The position numbers and the translations under genes were made by a program. Source: Tupaia tana (Eukaryota > Chordata > Mammalia > Scandentia > Tupaiidae). From it: DNA of 64,000 bases. The DNA lies in contig JAKSZU010000016.1 in NCBI GenBank assembly GCA_026018925.1, forward strand, positions 54,084,496 to 54,148,495. The letters are read 5' to 3'. Position 1 is the stretch's first letter. Every line of letters starts with the position of its first letter. Below, one piece after another: positions 52,125 to 62,118 of this stretch. The notes below the pieces were generated by a model. It was given only the letters and a program-made list of their open reading frames with translations. It made no database searches and was not told the origin of the DNA.

Positions 52125-52860
52125 GTACAGTTAAAGGGGCAGTAAGTAAACTCACAGTGCCATGAGGCCATCATGAGGATGTGAGCCACGGAGAGAAATA
52201 AAGCAGGGAACGGGGTGGAGAGGACTGGGCGAGCAGAGCAGTCGTTAATGCTCTGTTCAAGGGAGGCCTCACTGAGGGGGTCATATCTAAACAAAGACTT
52301 GAAGGGAAGAGACAAAAAGACAGGGTGAGAGAGAGGGCTGTGTATGTGTGTGAGGAAAGAGCAGGAACAGGTGCAAAGGACCTGGGCAGGAGCAGGCCTG
52401 GAGTCTTCCTGGTGGCTGCAGCAGAGTAAAGAGGTGGAGAACAGTGAGTAGGCAGGAGAGGCCGGGGCCGTACAGGGTCGGGGCCTCGGAGACCAACAGG
52501 AAACCTCTGACCTCCACTGCAAGTGAGCTGAGAGCCAGAGAGGGGTCTGGGCATGGCAGGAATAGGGTCCAACTTGGTGGTGGTTGTTTTTTGTAATTAT
52601 TTATTTATTTTAAGTAGTATTATTATATATTTTTCCACTTGGATTTTAATAGGCTCCCTCTAGCTGCTGGGTTGAGAACAGACAAGGCTGGAAGTGGGGA
52701 GAGATGTTGGCGGTGGTTGTAATAACCCGGGCCTGGCAGGGGCTCTGAGCAGGATGGTGGCACTGGTGTGGAGCTGCGAAGGGATCTGACTCTAGGGAGA
52801 CGTGTGAATAAACTGAAAGGATATGCTGGTAACTAGTATCTAGGGTGGGAGAGGAGCGTC
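52125..52860 (+). repeat. Ancient interspersed repeat
   Basis: AAATAAAGCAGGGAACGGGG, GGAGGCCTCACTGAGG, GGTGCAAAGGACCTGGGCAG and CTAGCTGCTGGGTTGAGAAC run in the order of a common old mammalian repeat, same family as at 47161. Confidence 0.5.
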
Positions 52861-52935
52861 TAGCTTGAGGAGTTAGAGAAGTGTTGGAGTTGTTTCCAAC
52901 TTTGTGTTTATAGCATTGCGATGACGAGCACGATC

Positions 52936-53270
52936 AGCCCTCTATATCCATAGGTTCCACATCCACAATTCAACCAATGACACATTGAAGACATTGGAAA
53001 AGTCAATGAGTTGCATCTGTGTTAAACGTGTACATAATTTTCCCTTGTCATTATTACCTAAACACTACAAGAGAACAATGACTTACACAGCATTTACATT
53101 GTAGTAAGTGTTGTAAGTGAGCCGAGGATGGTTTAGAGCGTAGGGGAGGACGTGGGAAGGTTGCAAATATGCCCTCGTTTTATAGAAGGGATTTGAGCAC
53201 CTGTGGGTTTCAGTATTGCAGGGGTTCCTGGAACCGATCCCCCAAGTATACTGAAAGATGACTGTATTCC
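52936..53270. mobile_element. Tigger/MER2-like DNA transposon
   Basis: Starts CAGCCCTCTATATCC, passes TTACACAGCATTTACATTGTA and ends GATGACTGTA. This is the order of a short non-autonomous Tigger-type element. It ends about 40 bp before NCF1 exon 3. Confidence 0.6.
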
Positions 53271-53308
53271 ATTACACCTTTTTAATTTTTTTTTCTTTTT
53301 ATGTCTAG

Positions 53309-53384
53309 AAAACCTTAAAAGAAATGTTTCCTATCGAGGCAGGAGAAATCAACCCAGAGAACAGGATCATCCCCCACCTCCCAG
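53309..53384 (+). CDS. NCF1: NCF1 exon 3 (PX domain)
   Basis: A 76-nt exon (TGTCTAG..GTGAGC) encoding [19 protein letters not shown] then IIPHLP. It holds the PxxP motif of the PX domain (PHLP, Pro73 and Pro76), which in the human protein can contact the SH3-B domain. Confidence 0.95.
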
Positions 53385-53511
53385 GTGAGCAGTGGAGCCG
53401 AGTCACCAGATCTGGGTCCATTCACCCGCCCTCTGCACTCCCGTGCCGTCTTGGACTTGACCTCGTGAATGTGCTCACTGGTTCTCTGGTCCCCCTCCCT
53501 GGCCCGGCCAG

Positions 53512-53677
53512 CTCCCAGGTGGTTTGATGGGCAGCGAGCCGCCGAGAGCCGCCAGGGCACACTCACCGAGTACTGCAGCGCGCTCATGGGGCTGCCCGCC
53601 AAGATCTCCCGCTGCCCCCACCTCCTGGACTTCTTCAAAGTGCGCCCCGATGACCTCAAGCTCCCCACGGACAGCCA
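53512..53677 (+). CDS. NCF1: NCF1 exon 4 (PX domain end)
   Basis: A 166-nt exon (GGCCAG..GTGAGT). It encodes [20 protein letters not shown], which includes Arg90 (RQGTL), a phosphoinositide-binding residue, then [19 protein letters not shown]. It closes the PX domain. The last codon (Gln132) is split with exon 5. Confidence 0.96.
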
Positions 53678-53734
53678 GTGAGTAGCCTCCCCCTCTTTCC
53701 AGGCAAGAGAGGGGAAGTGGGCAGTGAGGGGGAC

Positions 53735-54050
53735 GGAACTATCCCCATTTTACAGATGAAGAAACTGATGCTCAGAGATGGGAAGCACCTTGCCCAAAGT
53801 CACAGAAAGAGAAGCTGGAAAGAGAAGGAGACAGGATTCCTCCTCTAGCCCCTGTGATCTGGCCCCTCAACCCAGCCAAGTGTCTGGACTCCTCTGAGCC
53901 ACTTGGTGCAGGTGGCAGCACTTCTGGGTTGGGTCTGAAGTCCTGGGTCTTCATCCTGACCCTACAACTGCCTGGCTGTGGGACCTGGGGCTGTCACTGT
54001 GGTCTCTGAATGCAGGTCCCTGTCTGAAGATGAGATGCAGGAGCGGGTGT
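53735..54050. repeat. MIR elements in NCF1 intron 4
   Basis: CCCCATTTTACAGATGAAG then CTTGCCCAAAGTCACAGA is a plus-strand MIR; CCTGGCTGTGGGACCTGGG further on fits a minus-strand one. Confidence 0.65.
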
Positions 54051-54400
54051 CATAGGGGGTCCCTGGAGGATGTAGGGGCTATTGCCTCTCATAATTGCTG
54101 AGCAGGTCTCCGGCCCTTGCCCCTGGTCTCCTGTACCCAAGGCCTTGTGTGGAAGGCATCTGGGAGGCCGGGTGAGCTCCAGGCAGGCTGGGGAGGTCCC
54201 TCGGTCACTGAAGCTCAGGGAGAGGATTAGAGGACAGGTCTCCCCTTGCTCTGATGCCTAGACTGCCAAGACAGAGAAGGGCCGTATTGCTCCAGCCAGC
54301 GCCTATTGGCCTCGAACGTGACCCCAGTCCTCAGGAAGGCAGCTCTCATCGTCCTGGCCCAGAAGGGATGGGGACGACGGCTCCCATCACCTCTTCTCTT

Positions 54401-54673
54401 ATTTTTTTAAATTTTTTAATTTTTTTGAGAGGTTTTTGCTATAGGGCACGTGCGCTCGCCAGACAGAGAGACAGAGAGACAGAAAGCGAGAAATCACCCC
54501 CCAGGGGGGATGGCCATGCCGCAATCCCTTCTCCTCCATTCTCCTCTCGGGATCTTGGGCACACACGCACACGTGCCCGGTGTGAGTTTTAAGCCACCGG
54601 ATCTGGGACGTGAACCACGGTCGACTATATGGGAGTCCAGCGACATAGCCATTGCGCTAACTGCTGGTCCCCC
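54401..54673 (-). repeat. SINE L form, young
   Basis: Near-consensus; target duplication CCTCTTCTCTT (54390-54400, 54678-54688). Confidence 0.88.
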
Positions 54674-54688
54674 GTTGCCTCTTCTCTT

Positions 54689-55039
54689 GACCTTCCAGCA
54701 GAAGGGGAGTGACCCAAGGGCTCCAAGAGCCATTCCCAGGCCTGGGGCCCGCTTTATCAGCTGGAGGAGGGGAGGACTTTTGCCATTTCCTCCAGATTAT
54801 GCCACCTGTTCAGGGTCTGCAGGTAGCTGGGCTATGTCCTCCTCGTGCCGCTGCCTCGGCTGGCTGCATGGAGGCTGCAGCCATCCCCCACAGCCCCCTT
54901 GCCGGTCCAGTCGCTACCTTCTCTGCAGTGCCTCATTTCCCTGTTCCTTTTTCTCTCGGGAAGTTCTGTAGGTCTCCTGGAGCCTCCCCTTCCCCAGTGG
55001 GAAGCCACGTGTCTGACCTAGGCTGTGTTCTCTCCTCAG
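54689..55039. other. NCF1 intron 4, no feature seen
   Basis: Unique sequence before exon 5. Confidence 0.4.
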
Positions 55040-55095
55040 GGCAAAAAAGCCGGAGACATACCTGATGCCGAAGGATGGCAAGAGTAATGCAGCAG
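55040..55095 (+). CDS. NCF1: NCF1 exon 5 (PX to SH3-A linker)
   Basis: A 56-nt exon (CCTCAG..GTGAGA) encoding AKKPETYLMPKDGKSNAA. It is the short linker between the PX and first SH3 domain. The segment NAAD differs from the TATD I remember for human. Confidence 0.93.
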
Positions 55096-55435
55096 GTGAG
55101 AGGGCCAGGGGCAGCGAGGTCAGGGGCACTGTGGACAGTCCCCAAGGTGACTGTGAACACTCAGTGGGCCAGAGTGTGGGTTGCAGGGGAAGAGAGCAGG
55201 AGCCCCCACAGAGCAAGGTCTTTGGGGGTCACTGGAGAACGAAATGGCTCCTAGCAGGTGGCTGTGCATCTCCAGCACAGACCCTGGCTCCCAGCAGTCT
55301 GGATGTTTGTGACTGAGGCTTACGGGGTAGGGAAGAGTAGGTTTTGGGGGTCAAGGAGGCCTTCGGGGTGACTCAGGGCAAAGCAGTTTCTAATCGTTAT
55401 TGCACAATCATTGTTAATAACAATACCTAACATTT

Positions 55436-55586
55436 TCTTAAAAGAATTATTTAATTTATTTATTTATTTATTTAAATTTATTTATTTATTTAAATTTGAA
55501 GGCAAGCCACCAGGTCCGGAACTCAAACCACGGTCAGCCATGTGGGAGCCCGGCACACTTAACCAGCATGCTGCCTGCCGGCCCCC
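55436..55586 (-). repeat. SINE S form
   Basis: AAAAGAATTATTTAATTTAT tail; CT run lost; head end GCTGCCTGCCGGCCCC. Confidence 0.7.
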
Positions 55587-55614
55587 ATTTATTTATTTTT
55601 AAAAATACTCTTGT

Positions 55615-55862
55615 GGGGGGCCTGTTGGTGATGTGGTAGTTAGGGCAGCTGGATTCCACATGGCTGACTACAGTTCGTGCCTCAGACTGGGTAGCTTGAA
55701 AAACATGCTGAGCGTATGTACATATATACATGGCAAAATTCTGAGAGAATAGAGGACAAGGGGTTACAGAGTGACTGTCCCCACTGTAGGATCGTTTCTC
55801 ACTTTCTCTCTCTGTCTCTGTCTCCACCAAGTACACACACATTATAGCAAATTAAAAAAAGA
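55615..55862 (+). repeat. SINE D form
   Basis: GGGGGGCCTGTTGGTGATGTGG head, CATTATAGCAAATTAAAAAA end. Confidence 0.65.
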
Positions 55863-55867
55863 AAAAT

Positions 55868-56072
55868 CTTTTGTTTTTATATGAGACAGAAAGAGAAAAA
55901 GAGGCACCCCTAAAGGGTCCCTGTGCCATGATCCACTCCCAGCCTCACCTGGCCAGGGTCAAGGGCACACATGCATGCACCAGCATATACAAGGAGACCT
56001 TGGGATACGAACCTCTGACCTTCCCACATGGCTTCAGTGAGATGCCACTCTGCACCACCACTGTTGGCCAAT
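55868..56072 (-). repeat. Very old SINE-like copy
   Basis: GAGACAGAAAGAGAAAAAGAG, then decayed head CACCACTGTTGGCC. Confidence 0.4.
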
Positions 56073-56097
56073 ACCTAACCTTTATTGGCAGGCACTA

Positions 56098-56261
56098 TTT
56101 TATTTAGTAGGATTATTTATTTAACTTTATTTATTACTATTATTATTATTATTACTACTATTATTATTCAATTTGACCAGAGAGAGAGAAAGAGGGGAGA
56201 GTGAGAAAGCGAGCCACAGTTGGCCAAGTGGGAGTCCAACCATTGCTCCACCTGCCAGCCC
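56098..56261 (-). repeat. SINE S form
   Basis: Tail with ATT repeats; part of the head deleted (GCGAGCCACAGTTGGCC). Confidence 0.65.
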
Positions 56262-56284
56262 GAGCAGGCACTTTTTAAAATATA

Positions 56285-56460
56285 CTTACCATCTAATCCT
56301 CTCTAGAGCAATATGAAATGGTACTGCAGTGCTGTGTCCCCTTTTTACAGTCAGGCCTTTTGAGGCGCCATGTAAGCTGAGATCCTTGCCCAAAGTCACA
56401 CAGCTACAAGTGGCAGCACAGGATTTGAACTAGGTGTGAGGCCCAGATTCTGGGCTCCCC
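56285..56460 (+). repeat. MIR element
   Basis: CCTTGCCCAAAGTCACACAG, GGCAGCACAGGATTTGAAC fit the plus-strand MIR core. Confidence 0.7.
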
Positions 56461-56491
56461 TGTGGTCCTGAGGCCAGCAGTAACTAGGCAG

Positions 56492-56965
56492 CTGGGGCGG
56501 CCATAATGAAGTACCAGCCACTGGGTGACTTACACAGCAGAAATTCATTTCCTCACAGTTCTGGAGGCTGGAAGTCCAAAATCAAGGTGCTGGCACAACC
56601 GATTTCTTCCAAGGAAAACCTCTTCTTAGCTCGGGGCCACCGCCTTCCTGCTGTGTCCTTGCTTGACTTTTTCTCCATGCATGTGCATCCCTAGTGTGTC
56701 TTCTTAGGACACCAGGCCTGTTGGATTAGGGCGCTTCTCTTACGACCTCATTCATTCTCTTCCTGGGATTTTGAGCAAGCGTGCACAAGTGCCTGGTGTG
56801 ATTTTCCAGTTGCCCCATCAGGGACTTGAACTGTGGTCAGCCATATGGGAGTCGAGTGCCTTAACCACCATACCACCTACTGGCCGCTAAACACAGTCGC
56901 ATCTAAGGCGCTGGAGATTAGGGCTTTAACATATGAATTTTGGGTGGACACAGTTCACTCATAGC
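56492..56965 (-). mobile_element. MLT1-like MaLR LTR, split by a SINE
   Basis: Inverted solitary LTR remnant of an old ERVL-MaLR retroelement: CTCACAGTTCTGGAGGCTGG, GACACCAGGCCTGTTGGATT, then after the SINE TTAACATATGAATTTTGGGT. No coding region. Confidence 0.65.
56757..56886 (-). repeat. SINE D form, 5' part, inside LTR
   Basis: GGGATTTTGAGCAAGCGTGC to CACCTACTGGCCGC. Confidence 0.65.
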
Positions 56966-57292
56966 AAGCAGCATTGCCTGAGGGTTGGTTAGAATGCAGG
57001 TGCCACTGCAAACCTACCCAAGAGAGATCTGCATCTTAGCAAGGACCCGGGGACTTGTGTGCACATTCAGTGTGGGAAGGGCTGCTTGTCCGCTGGTAAA
57101 CCGTAACAAGTGAGAATGAGGACGTGTGTGAAGTGTGGGCCCTGGTCTAGGTAGCGAGGTGCTCGGCAGGTACAGAACTACAAAGACCAGCTCGTCCTAG
57201 AGCTGAGCAGGGTGGGGTGCCATGCCTGACCTGGTGGCCTGCCATGCACTGCCCACGCAGCACCCACTCACTCTGCCTTCCCTCTACCCCAG

Positions 57293-57415
57293 ATATCACA
57301 GGCCCCATCATCCTGCAGACCTACCGTGCCATCGCCGACTACGAGAAAAGCTCGGGCTCTGAGATGGCCCTGGCCGCAGGCGACGTGGTGGACGTCGTGG
57401 AGAAGAGCGAGAGTG
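57293..57415 (+). CDS. NCF1: NCF1 exon 6 (SH3-A, first part)
   Basis: A 123-nt exon (ACCCCAG..GTCAGG). It encodes [20 protein letters not shown], the ALYDY-like start of SH3-A, then [15 protein letters not shown]. The donor is GTCAGG, weaker than the consensus but frame-correct. Confidence 0.94.
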
Positions 57416-57830
57416 GTCAGGCCCTCCTTCCCCTGCTACTCGGGAAGGGGAAGACCCTAGCCAGGGCTTAGACAGCCTCAGGCCTCCTTCTGGCCTAGTC
57501 CACTAGGGAGAGGGAGATCAGCTCCTTCAGGGGCCCCGAATGTCCTCTCCACACTGTGACGCCTTCTGTCTGTGCACAGGGGTGGCTGTGGGTGTCCGTG
57601 CATGCTCCATGCCTGAACTGTGTGTTTACGGGTGCACATTAAGTGGCCCTGAGCTGCAATTCTGTGTGCCTGTGTATGCGGTGTGTGATTCCCAGGTCCA
57701 GTGTGATGGTGATGTTGTTGAATTGGGGCGTTGGAGGTCTGTGTGTCCCTGTCTGTTCCTCCCTACCATCCCAGGGTCCGAGGGAGGCTCCCTGGCGCTG
57801 CCTCTCACGGCCCTCCCCGACGCTGCACAG
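57416..57830. other. NCF1 intron 6, unique
   Basis: GC-rich unique sequence with scattered TG-rich stretches. Confidence 0.45.
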
Positions 57831-57938
57831 GCTGGTGGTTCTGCCAGATGAAGGCGAAGCGCGGCTGGGTCCCAGCGTCCTTCTTGGAGCCCCTGGACAG
57901 TCCCGATGAGGCAGAGGAACCAGAGCCCAACTACGCAG
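57831..57938 (+). CDS. NCF1: NCF1 exon 7 (SH3-A end, inter-SH3 linker)
   Basis: A 108-nt exon (GCACAG..GTGCCC). It encodes [20 protein letters not shown], with Trp193 of the SH3-A ligand groove and the closing strand, then the acidic linker [15 protein letters not shown]. The donor GTGCCC is weak, so the boundary rests on frame and homology. Confidence 0.94.
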
Positions 57939-58786
57939 GTGCCCCTTGCCCTCCAAGGTCTTGGGGGTATGGGAGGAAGGAACAGGAGAGCCTGGGGATA
58001 CTGAGAAGGCAGAGTAACTGCTGTGGGGCCTGGCCTGACTGCTGGGTGGGCGGAGGGGCAGTCAGGGCTGAGATCCTACTGTGTCTGGTAGGTCAAGATG
58101 CCCTGAGTCAGGACAGGGAGCTGAGGGTGAGGGAGGAGGAGGAGGCCAGCCTGAGACATGTGGTGGCCATGGGTGTGGGACCAGGTCCAGTGGAAAGCTG
58201 AATGATGAGCAGACCTGAAACTCAGGAAGAAGGGCTGCCAGGAGTAGGGGTGTTTGCACTGACCACAAGGGGAAAACTGGCAGCCAAAAGGCTGGATGGT
58301 GCCTTAGTGAATTTGAAAAATTAGAATGAGTATAAAAAATAGAATTGGTTGTGCATATTTTAAAATGGAAAGATTTCACCCTTTACGTGGATTTATGGCT
58401 CCTCTTTAAAAACTGAATAAGGCCTGCAGCCACGTGTGATGTGGATGGGCGCTCCACCACTCACTTTACAGCCAGCCACTTCTCACATTCACGCATCCGG
58501 CCAGGCCTCTGCAGCCATGCGAGCTGCCAGCCCCTGGTGCTGGTGGCAGTGCAAGCTCACCTGGGTGTAGGGGCAGAGGGCAGCCATCCAGAGTGTACCA
58601 GGAATGGGTGGCCGGAGGATCTTGCAGGGGACACTGAGGACCAGGACGGAGGAGGGAGTGGCAGAGGGGGAGTCGAGGGCTTTGGGTGGGTTTGGAGGAA
58701 GCCCAAGGCCCAGAGAAGAAAGGAGGAGCAACAAGCTCCACGCTGGGCAGACCTTCACACCATCCCTGTACCCCACTGTGGACCAG
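57939..58786. other. NCF1 intron 7, unique
   Basis: No SINE; no repeat recognised. Confidence 0.45.
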
Positions 58787-58904
58787 GTGAGCCCTATGTC
58801 ACCATCAAAGCCTATTCAGCGGTGGAGGAGGACGAGATATCCCTGCTCGAGGGCGAAACCATTGAGGTCATTCATAAGCTCTTGGATGGCTGGTGGGTCG
58901 TCAG
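58787..58904 (+). CDS. NCF1: NCF1 exon 8 (SH3-B)
   Basis: A 118-nt exon (GGACCAG..GTAGGA). It encodes [19 protein letters not shown] then [19 protein letters not shown]. Trp263 of the second SH3 groove is present. SH3-A and SH3-B together clamp the proline-rich tail of p22phox after activation. Confidence 0.96.
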
Positions 58905-59763
58905 GTAGGAGAGCCCTTCCCCCACTCCATTGCGTCCAGCTGAGGGTCAGCCCCTGCCAGGACAGGGCCTATCTGGGCTCTGGGCTGATTTGAGTGTGTG
59001 ACTCTGGGTAAGCCATTGCCCCTCTCTGGGCTGTTTCCATCTTGATAGCAGAAGAATGATGGGCCTGCTCTGTCTGCCTCGTGGGGCTCAGTGTCCTTGT
59101 CCCAGTGGGTTTACTTTCCCTTTGTGACTTAGGGCCCCTTCTTGACCACTCCATATGTTACTCTTTCCCTGTCAACACAGTGAATGAGTATATCAGTTGT
59201 TACACTTGAGAACTACTGAAGTAGACTATATCGTCCTTCTTTTGAAATGAATGTAGGAATACTAATTGTCGTTGTTGTTCCTGGTTCTGGAGAAGACAAA
59301 ATTCCATGGTCTGGCCCAGCCATTTCCCTGGAGCCATGGGGCACTCCAAGTCCTTGCCTGTGTTTTCTGAGCCCTGGGTTGCAGAGTCAGCCTGTGTCCT
59401 CAGCGAGCTAATACTGAGGCTGTGCCTACCACACACAGCCTGGCCCTAACTGGGGTTTTGAGGCAGCCCTTCTCAGCAGTTTAGACCCATACTCAGTTAA
59501 CCTTCATTGTGTACCCTGAAGAATCCTGTGATTTCCTACCAGCCAAAAAGAATTAGAAATTTACCATGTGAAGGTTGTATTACATAAAGAGTAAAAGCTA
59601 AAACAAAGCAAAACTCTTACAGTATTTGAGGATGGAAAAGAACATTTTTTTAACACATGGTGGTGGGACAATTGGATATCCACAGTAAAAAAAAAAAAAG
59701 AGAGAAACAATAACAGTAACCTTCCCCCAACCTTTCAATAGATCCCTACCTCACACTATACAC
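58905..59763. other. NCF1 intron 8, unique with MIR remnant
   Basis: GTGTGTGACTCTGGGTAAGCC (about 58990) fits a minus-strand MIR. The rest is unassigned. Confidence 0.45.
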
Positions 59764-59958
59764 AATATTTATTTATTTATTTATTTAAAAATTATTTATT
59801 TAATTTCATTTATTCATTCATTTATTTTTAGTTTGACCAGAGAGAGACACAGAGAAAGAGGGAAAGTGAGAAAGCAAGCCACCAGGTCTGGGACTTGAAC
59901 CATGGTCAGCCATGTGAGAGTGTCCAGCACCTTAACCATCATGCCACCTGCAGGTCCC
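59764..59958 (-). repeat. SINE S form
   Basis: TTTATTTATTTAAAAATTAT tail to CACCTGCAGGTCCC. Confidence 0.78.
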
Positions 59959-60357
59959 CACAAATACTTATTTTTGATGGATTGCTGGTTTCACCAAGCT
60001 TAAAACCTAAAACTAAAAAGCATTTGGAAGAAAGCATAAGAAAAGTACTTACTGATCTGAAGGTAGCCAGAGGTTCTTAGGACACAAAAGCAATCAGCAT
60101 AAAGGAAAACTGACAAATAGAATCTTGCAGATGTCATATAGAAAACATTGGACACCTGAGGAGATCGTGATCTGCCAACTTCCTCCCCTGCACCGACTTT
60201 GAAAGGAGAGCTGGGAGGGCTTGTGTTGTACAGATGAAAACCTGAGACCTGCAGGGGCAGGGTCTGGTTGGTTGTAATCTCTCAGCTTGGTTTGACCCCC
60301 AAGTGTTCAGAGGGTGCCCTAAAAACCCCTTCCCCATTTCTGAGCACCCCTGCCCCC

Positions 60358-60358
<1 letters not shown>

Positions 60359-60399
<41 letters not shown>
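60359..60399 (+). repeat. (CA)n microsatellite before NCF1 exon 9
   Basis: About 20 CA units ending 36 bp upstream of the exon 9 start. Confidence 0.95.
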
Positions 60400-60403
<4 letters not shown>

Positions 60404-60435
60404 TGCTTGAGCCCCAAGGGCTGTCTCTGTTCCAG

Positions 60436-60543
60436 GAAAGAAGACCTCACAGGCTACTTCCCATCCATGTACCTGCAAAAGTCAGGGCAGGACCTGACCC
60501 AGGCCCAACGCCAAATTAAGAGCCGAGGGGCGCCCCCCCGCAG
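60436..60543 (+). CDS. NCF1: NCF1 exon 9 (SH3-B end, start of autoinhibitory region)
   Basis: A 108-nt exon (TTCCAG..GTGAGC) encoding [18 protein letters not shown] then [17 protein letters not shown]. Compared with remembered human and mouse sequence (QIKRGAPPRR) there is an extra Ser between Lys and Arg, which shifts later numbering by one. A (CA)n run ends 36 bp before the exon. Confidence 0.94.
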
Positions 60544-61001
60544 GTGAGCCAGAGTCCCCAGGTGGGACTAAGGGGAGTGTTCCATGGGTTCCCTCTCAGG
60601 TCAGGCCCCGGATTGGCAGTGCAGGGGCAAGGGAGACAGGGTAGGCTCCCAGCCTTATGGAGAAAGGGCCTTCACTGGAAGGCGTGTCTCCACACGCCTG
60701 CCAGCCGTGGAAGCTTACACATAAGGTGGAGGCGAAGGCGCGTGCCCAGGTTTCTTGGGACAATTGGTGAAGGCTGTGGCAGTCGGGGAGGTCATCCCGG
60801 GAAGAGGCACGCTGAAGGCCGGCGAGGGGCATGGGAAATAAGCATGGGCTCTGCGTCGGTGACAGGGGCAGTCGCTCCGTCCCCCTCTTTCTCCTTCCTC
60901 GGGCCAACCTACGGACTCCAGGGGCTCCCATCAGGAGGGTAGGATGGTGCGTACGGCGAGGGAACAGGGATTCTGACGATGCCCCCATCCCTCTGGGCCA
61001 G

Positions 61002-61147
61002 GTCATCCATCCGTAACGCGCACAGCATCCACCAGCGGTCGCGGAAGCGTCTCAGCCAGGACACCTATCGCCGCAACAGCGTCCGTTACTTGCAGCAGCG
61101 TCGCCGCCCAGCGCGACCCGGACCGCAGAGCCCTGCGAGCCCGCTGC
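61002..61147 (+). CDS. NCF1: NCF1 exon 10 (autoinhibitory region)
   Basis: A 146-nt exon (GGGCCAG..GTGAGT). It encodes [20 protein letters not shown], then [13 protein letters not shown] and GPQSPASP. The basic region masks the SH3 pair until phosphorylated. Its Ser304, 305, 311, 316, 321, 329, 346 and 349 correspond to human Ser303, 304, 310, 315, 320, 328, 345 and 348. Confidence 0.96.
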
Positions 61148-61320
61148 GTGAGTGGGGGCTGGGACCAGCAGAGGGTGGGGCGAGCCTCCAGGGGGCGGAG
61201 TCACGGGGGCGTGGCCAGGGAGGAGCGAGTGTAAAGGGGCTGGCCCCGAAGGCGTGGCGTGGTAAAGGCGGGGCCGTGTGCGGAGCGGGGCCTCTAACCC
61301 GGCGGCGCGTTCACCCGCAG

Positions 61321-61463
61321 GGGAGGAGCAGCAGACGCCAGGAGCTAAGCCGCAGCCTGCGGTTCCCCCGCGGCCCAGCGCGGATGTCATTCTGCATCGC
61401 TGCAGCGAGAGCACCAAGCGGAAGCTTGCGTCCGCCGTTGGAGGCCAGGGTGCCGCTTCCTAG
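61321..61463 (+). CDS. NCF1: NCF1 exon 11 (proline-rich region, extended C-terminus)
   Basis: Coding part of the last exon after CCCGCAG. It encodes [20 protein letters not shown], with the p67phox-binding PxxP site, then [13 protein letters not shown] followed by GGQGAAS and TAG. Human p47phox ends at LASAV as I remember it, so seven residues are added here. The equivalents of Ser370 and Ser379 are kept; the Ser359 position is Ala. Confidence 0.93.
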
Positions 61464-61615
61464 TAGCGCCCCGACCCCTCGGGCACCTCGTGTCCCATCT
61501 CTGTATATACGTGTACGTAGTCTGGTGTCTGGACGCTGAGGACAGCTCTGGGCCCCCGCCCCACGTGGCTCTCTACTACCTTCAATCAATAAATGTTGCT
61601 TGGTGCGGACAGAGG
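61464..61615 (+). other. NCF1: NCF1 3'UTR
   Basis: Short 3'UTR of about 150 nt from the TAG to about 20 bp past the AATAAA. It is unique sequence, without SINEs. Confidence 0.75.
61588..61593 (+). terminator. Poly(A) signal AATAAA of NCF1
   Basis: Canonical AATAAA followed by a T- and G-rich stretch (TGTTGCTTGGTG), 125 bp after the stop. Confidence 0.85.
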
Positions 61616-62118
61616 CTCTGAAGAGACCAGGGGCAGGCGGGGCTCGCTCTAGAGGTTACTTCTAGAATGTCAGAGGACTGAGCTCTGCTAGCGGGAAGTT
61701 GCAAGAGCCAGGTCTGGTTGCACATTGCCCTGCCTTGACAAAGAATAGGTTTGCACAAGGCCAAGTGCAAGAGGAACTCCCGGTCATGGGCTGAGTTGTT
61801 TCTCTGGTCAGAAACCGCCTGCTTGAACTCTGGCCCCACTGCAGAAAAGACCTGAAGATGGGTAGACAGTGCACTGGCCCAGTCACCTCCTGAGGAGAGA
61901 GGCTGCAGTGCAGAGTGAGGCAGGAGCTTATGGCTGCGGGGAGGGGGGATGTAATTTAAGTACGAGGGTGGTGTCTACGTAACTCACTGAGACTTGGTCT
62001 CAATTTGGAGGTTGTACCAGAAAGCAAATACTTCACTGATGAGCAGATCTTTCCCTACCTTGCTGCCAGTTCATGGCCTCAGACTTTGCAGTGGGTCTTT
62101 CCAAAAGATACGGAGACC
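61616..62118. other. Intergenic downstream of NCF1
   Basis: Unique; no feature recognised. Confidence 0.4.

Larger units (their letters stand above)
47600..61615 (+). other. NCF1: NCF1 gene, complete (11 exons)
   Basis: p47phox is the organiser subunit of the phagocyte NADPH oxidase. It binds phosphoinositides at the membrane through its PX domain and p22phox through its paired SH3 domains, and brings p67phox. Exons total 1197 nt, 398 codons plus stop, against 390 in human. PX residues 1 to about 121 with Arg42, Arg43 and Arg90; SH3-A about 157-213 with Trp193; SH3-B about 228-284 with Trp263; autoinhibitory region about 294-340 with its Ser cluster; PAVPPRP proline-rich region at 364-370. 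All splice junctions keep frame and have GT..AG borders. No pseudogene mark is present. Confidence 0.96.

Noticed and set aside
47600..61463. NCF1 as a processed or delta-GT pseudogene
   Set aside because: Introns are present, GTGT at exon 2 is intact and all frames are open.
60979..61539. 186-codon open frame over NCF1 exon 10
   Set aside because: It retains intron 10 and leaves the p47phox frame; the spliced exons 10 and 11 explain the coding part.
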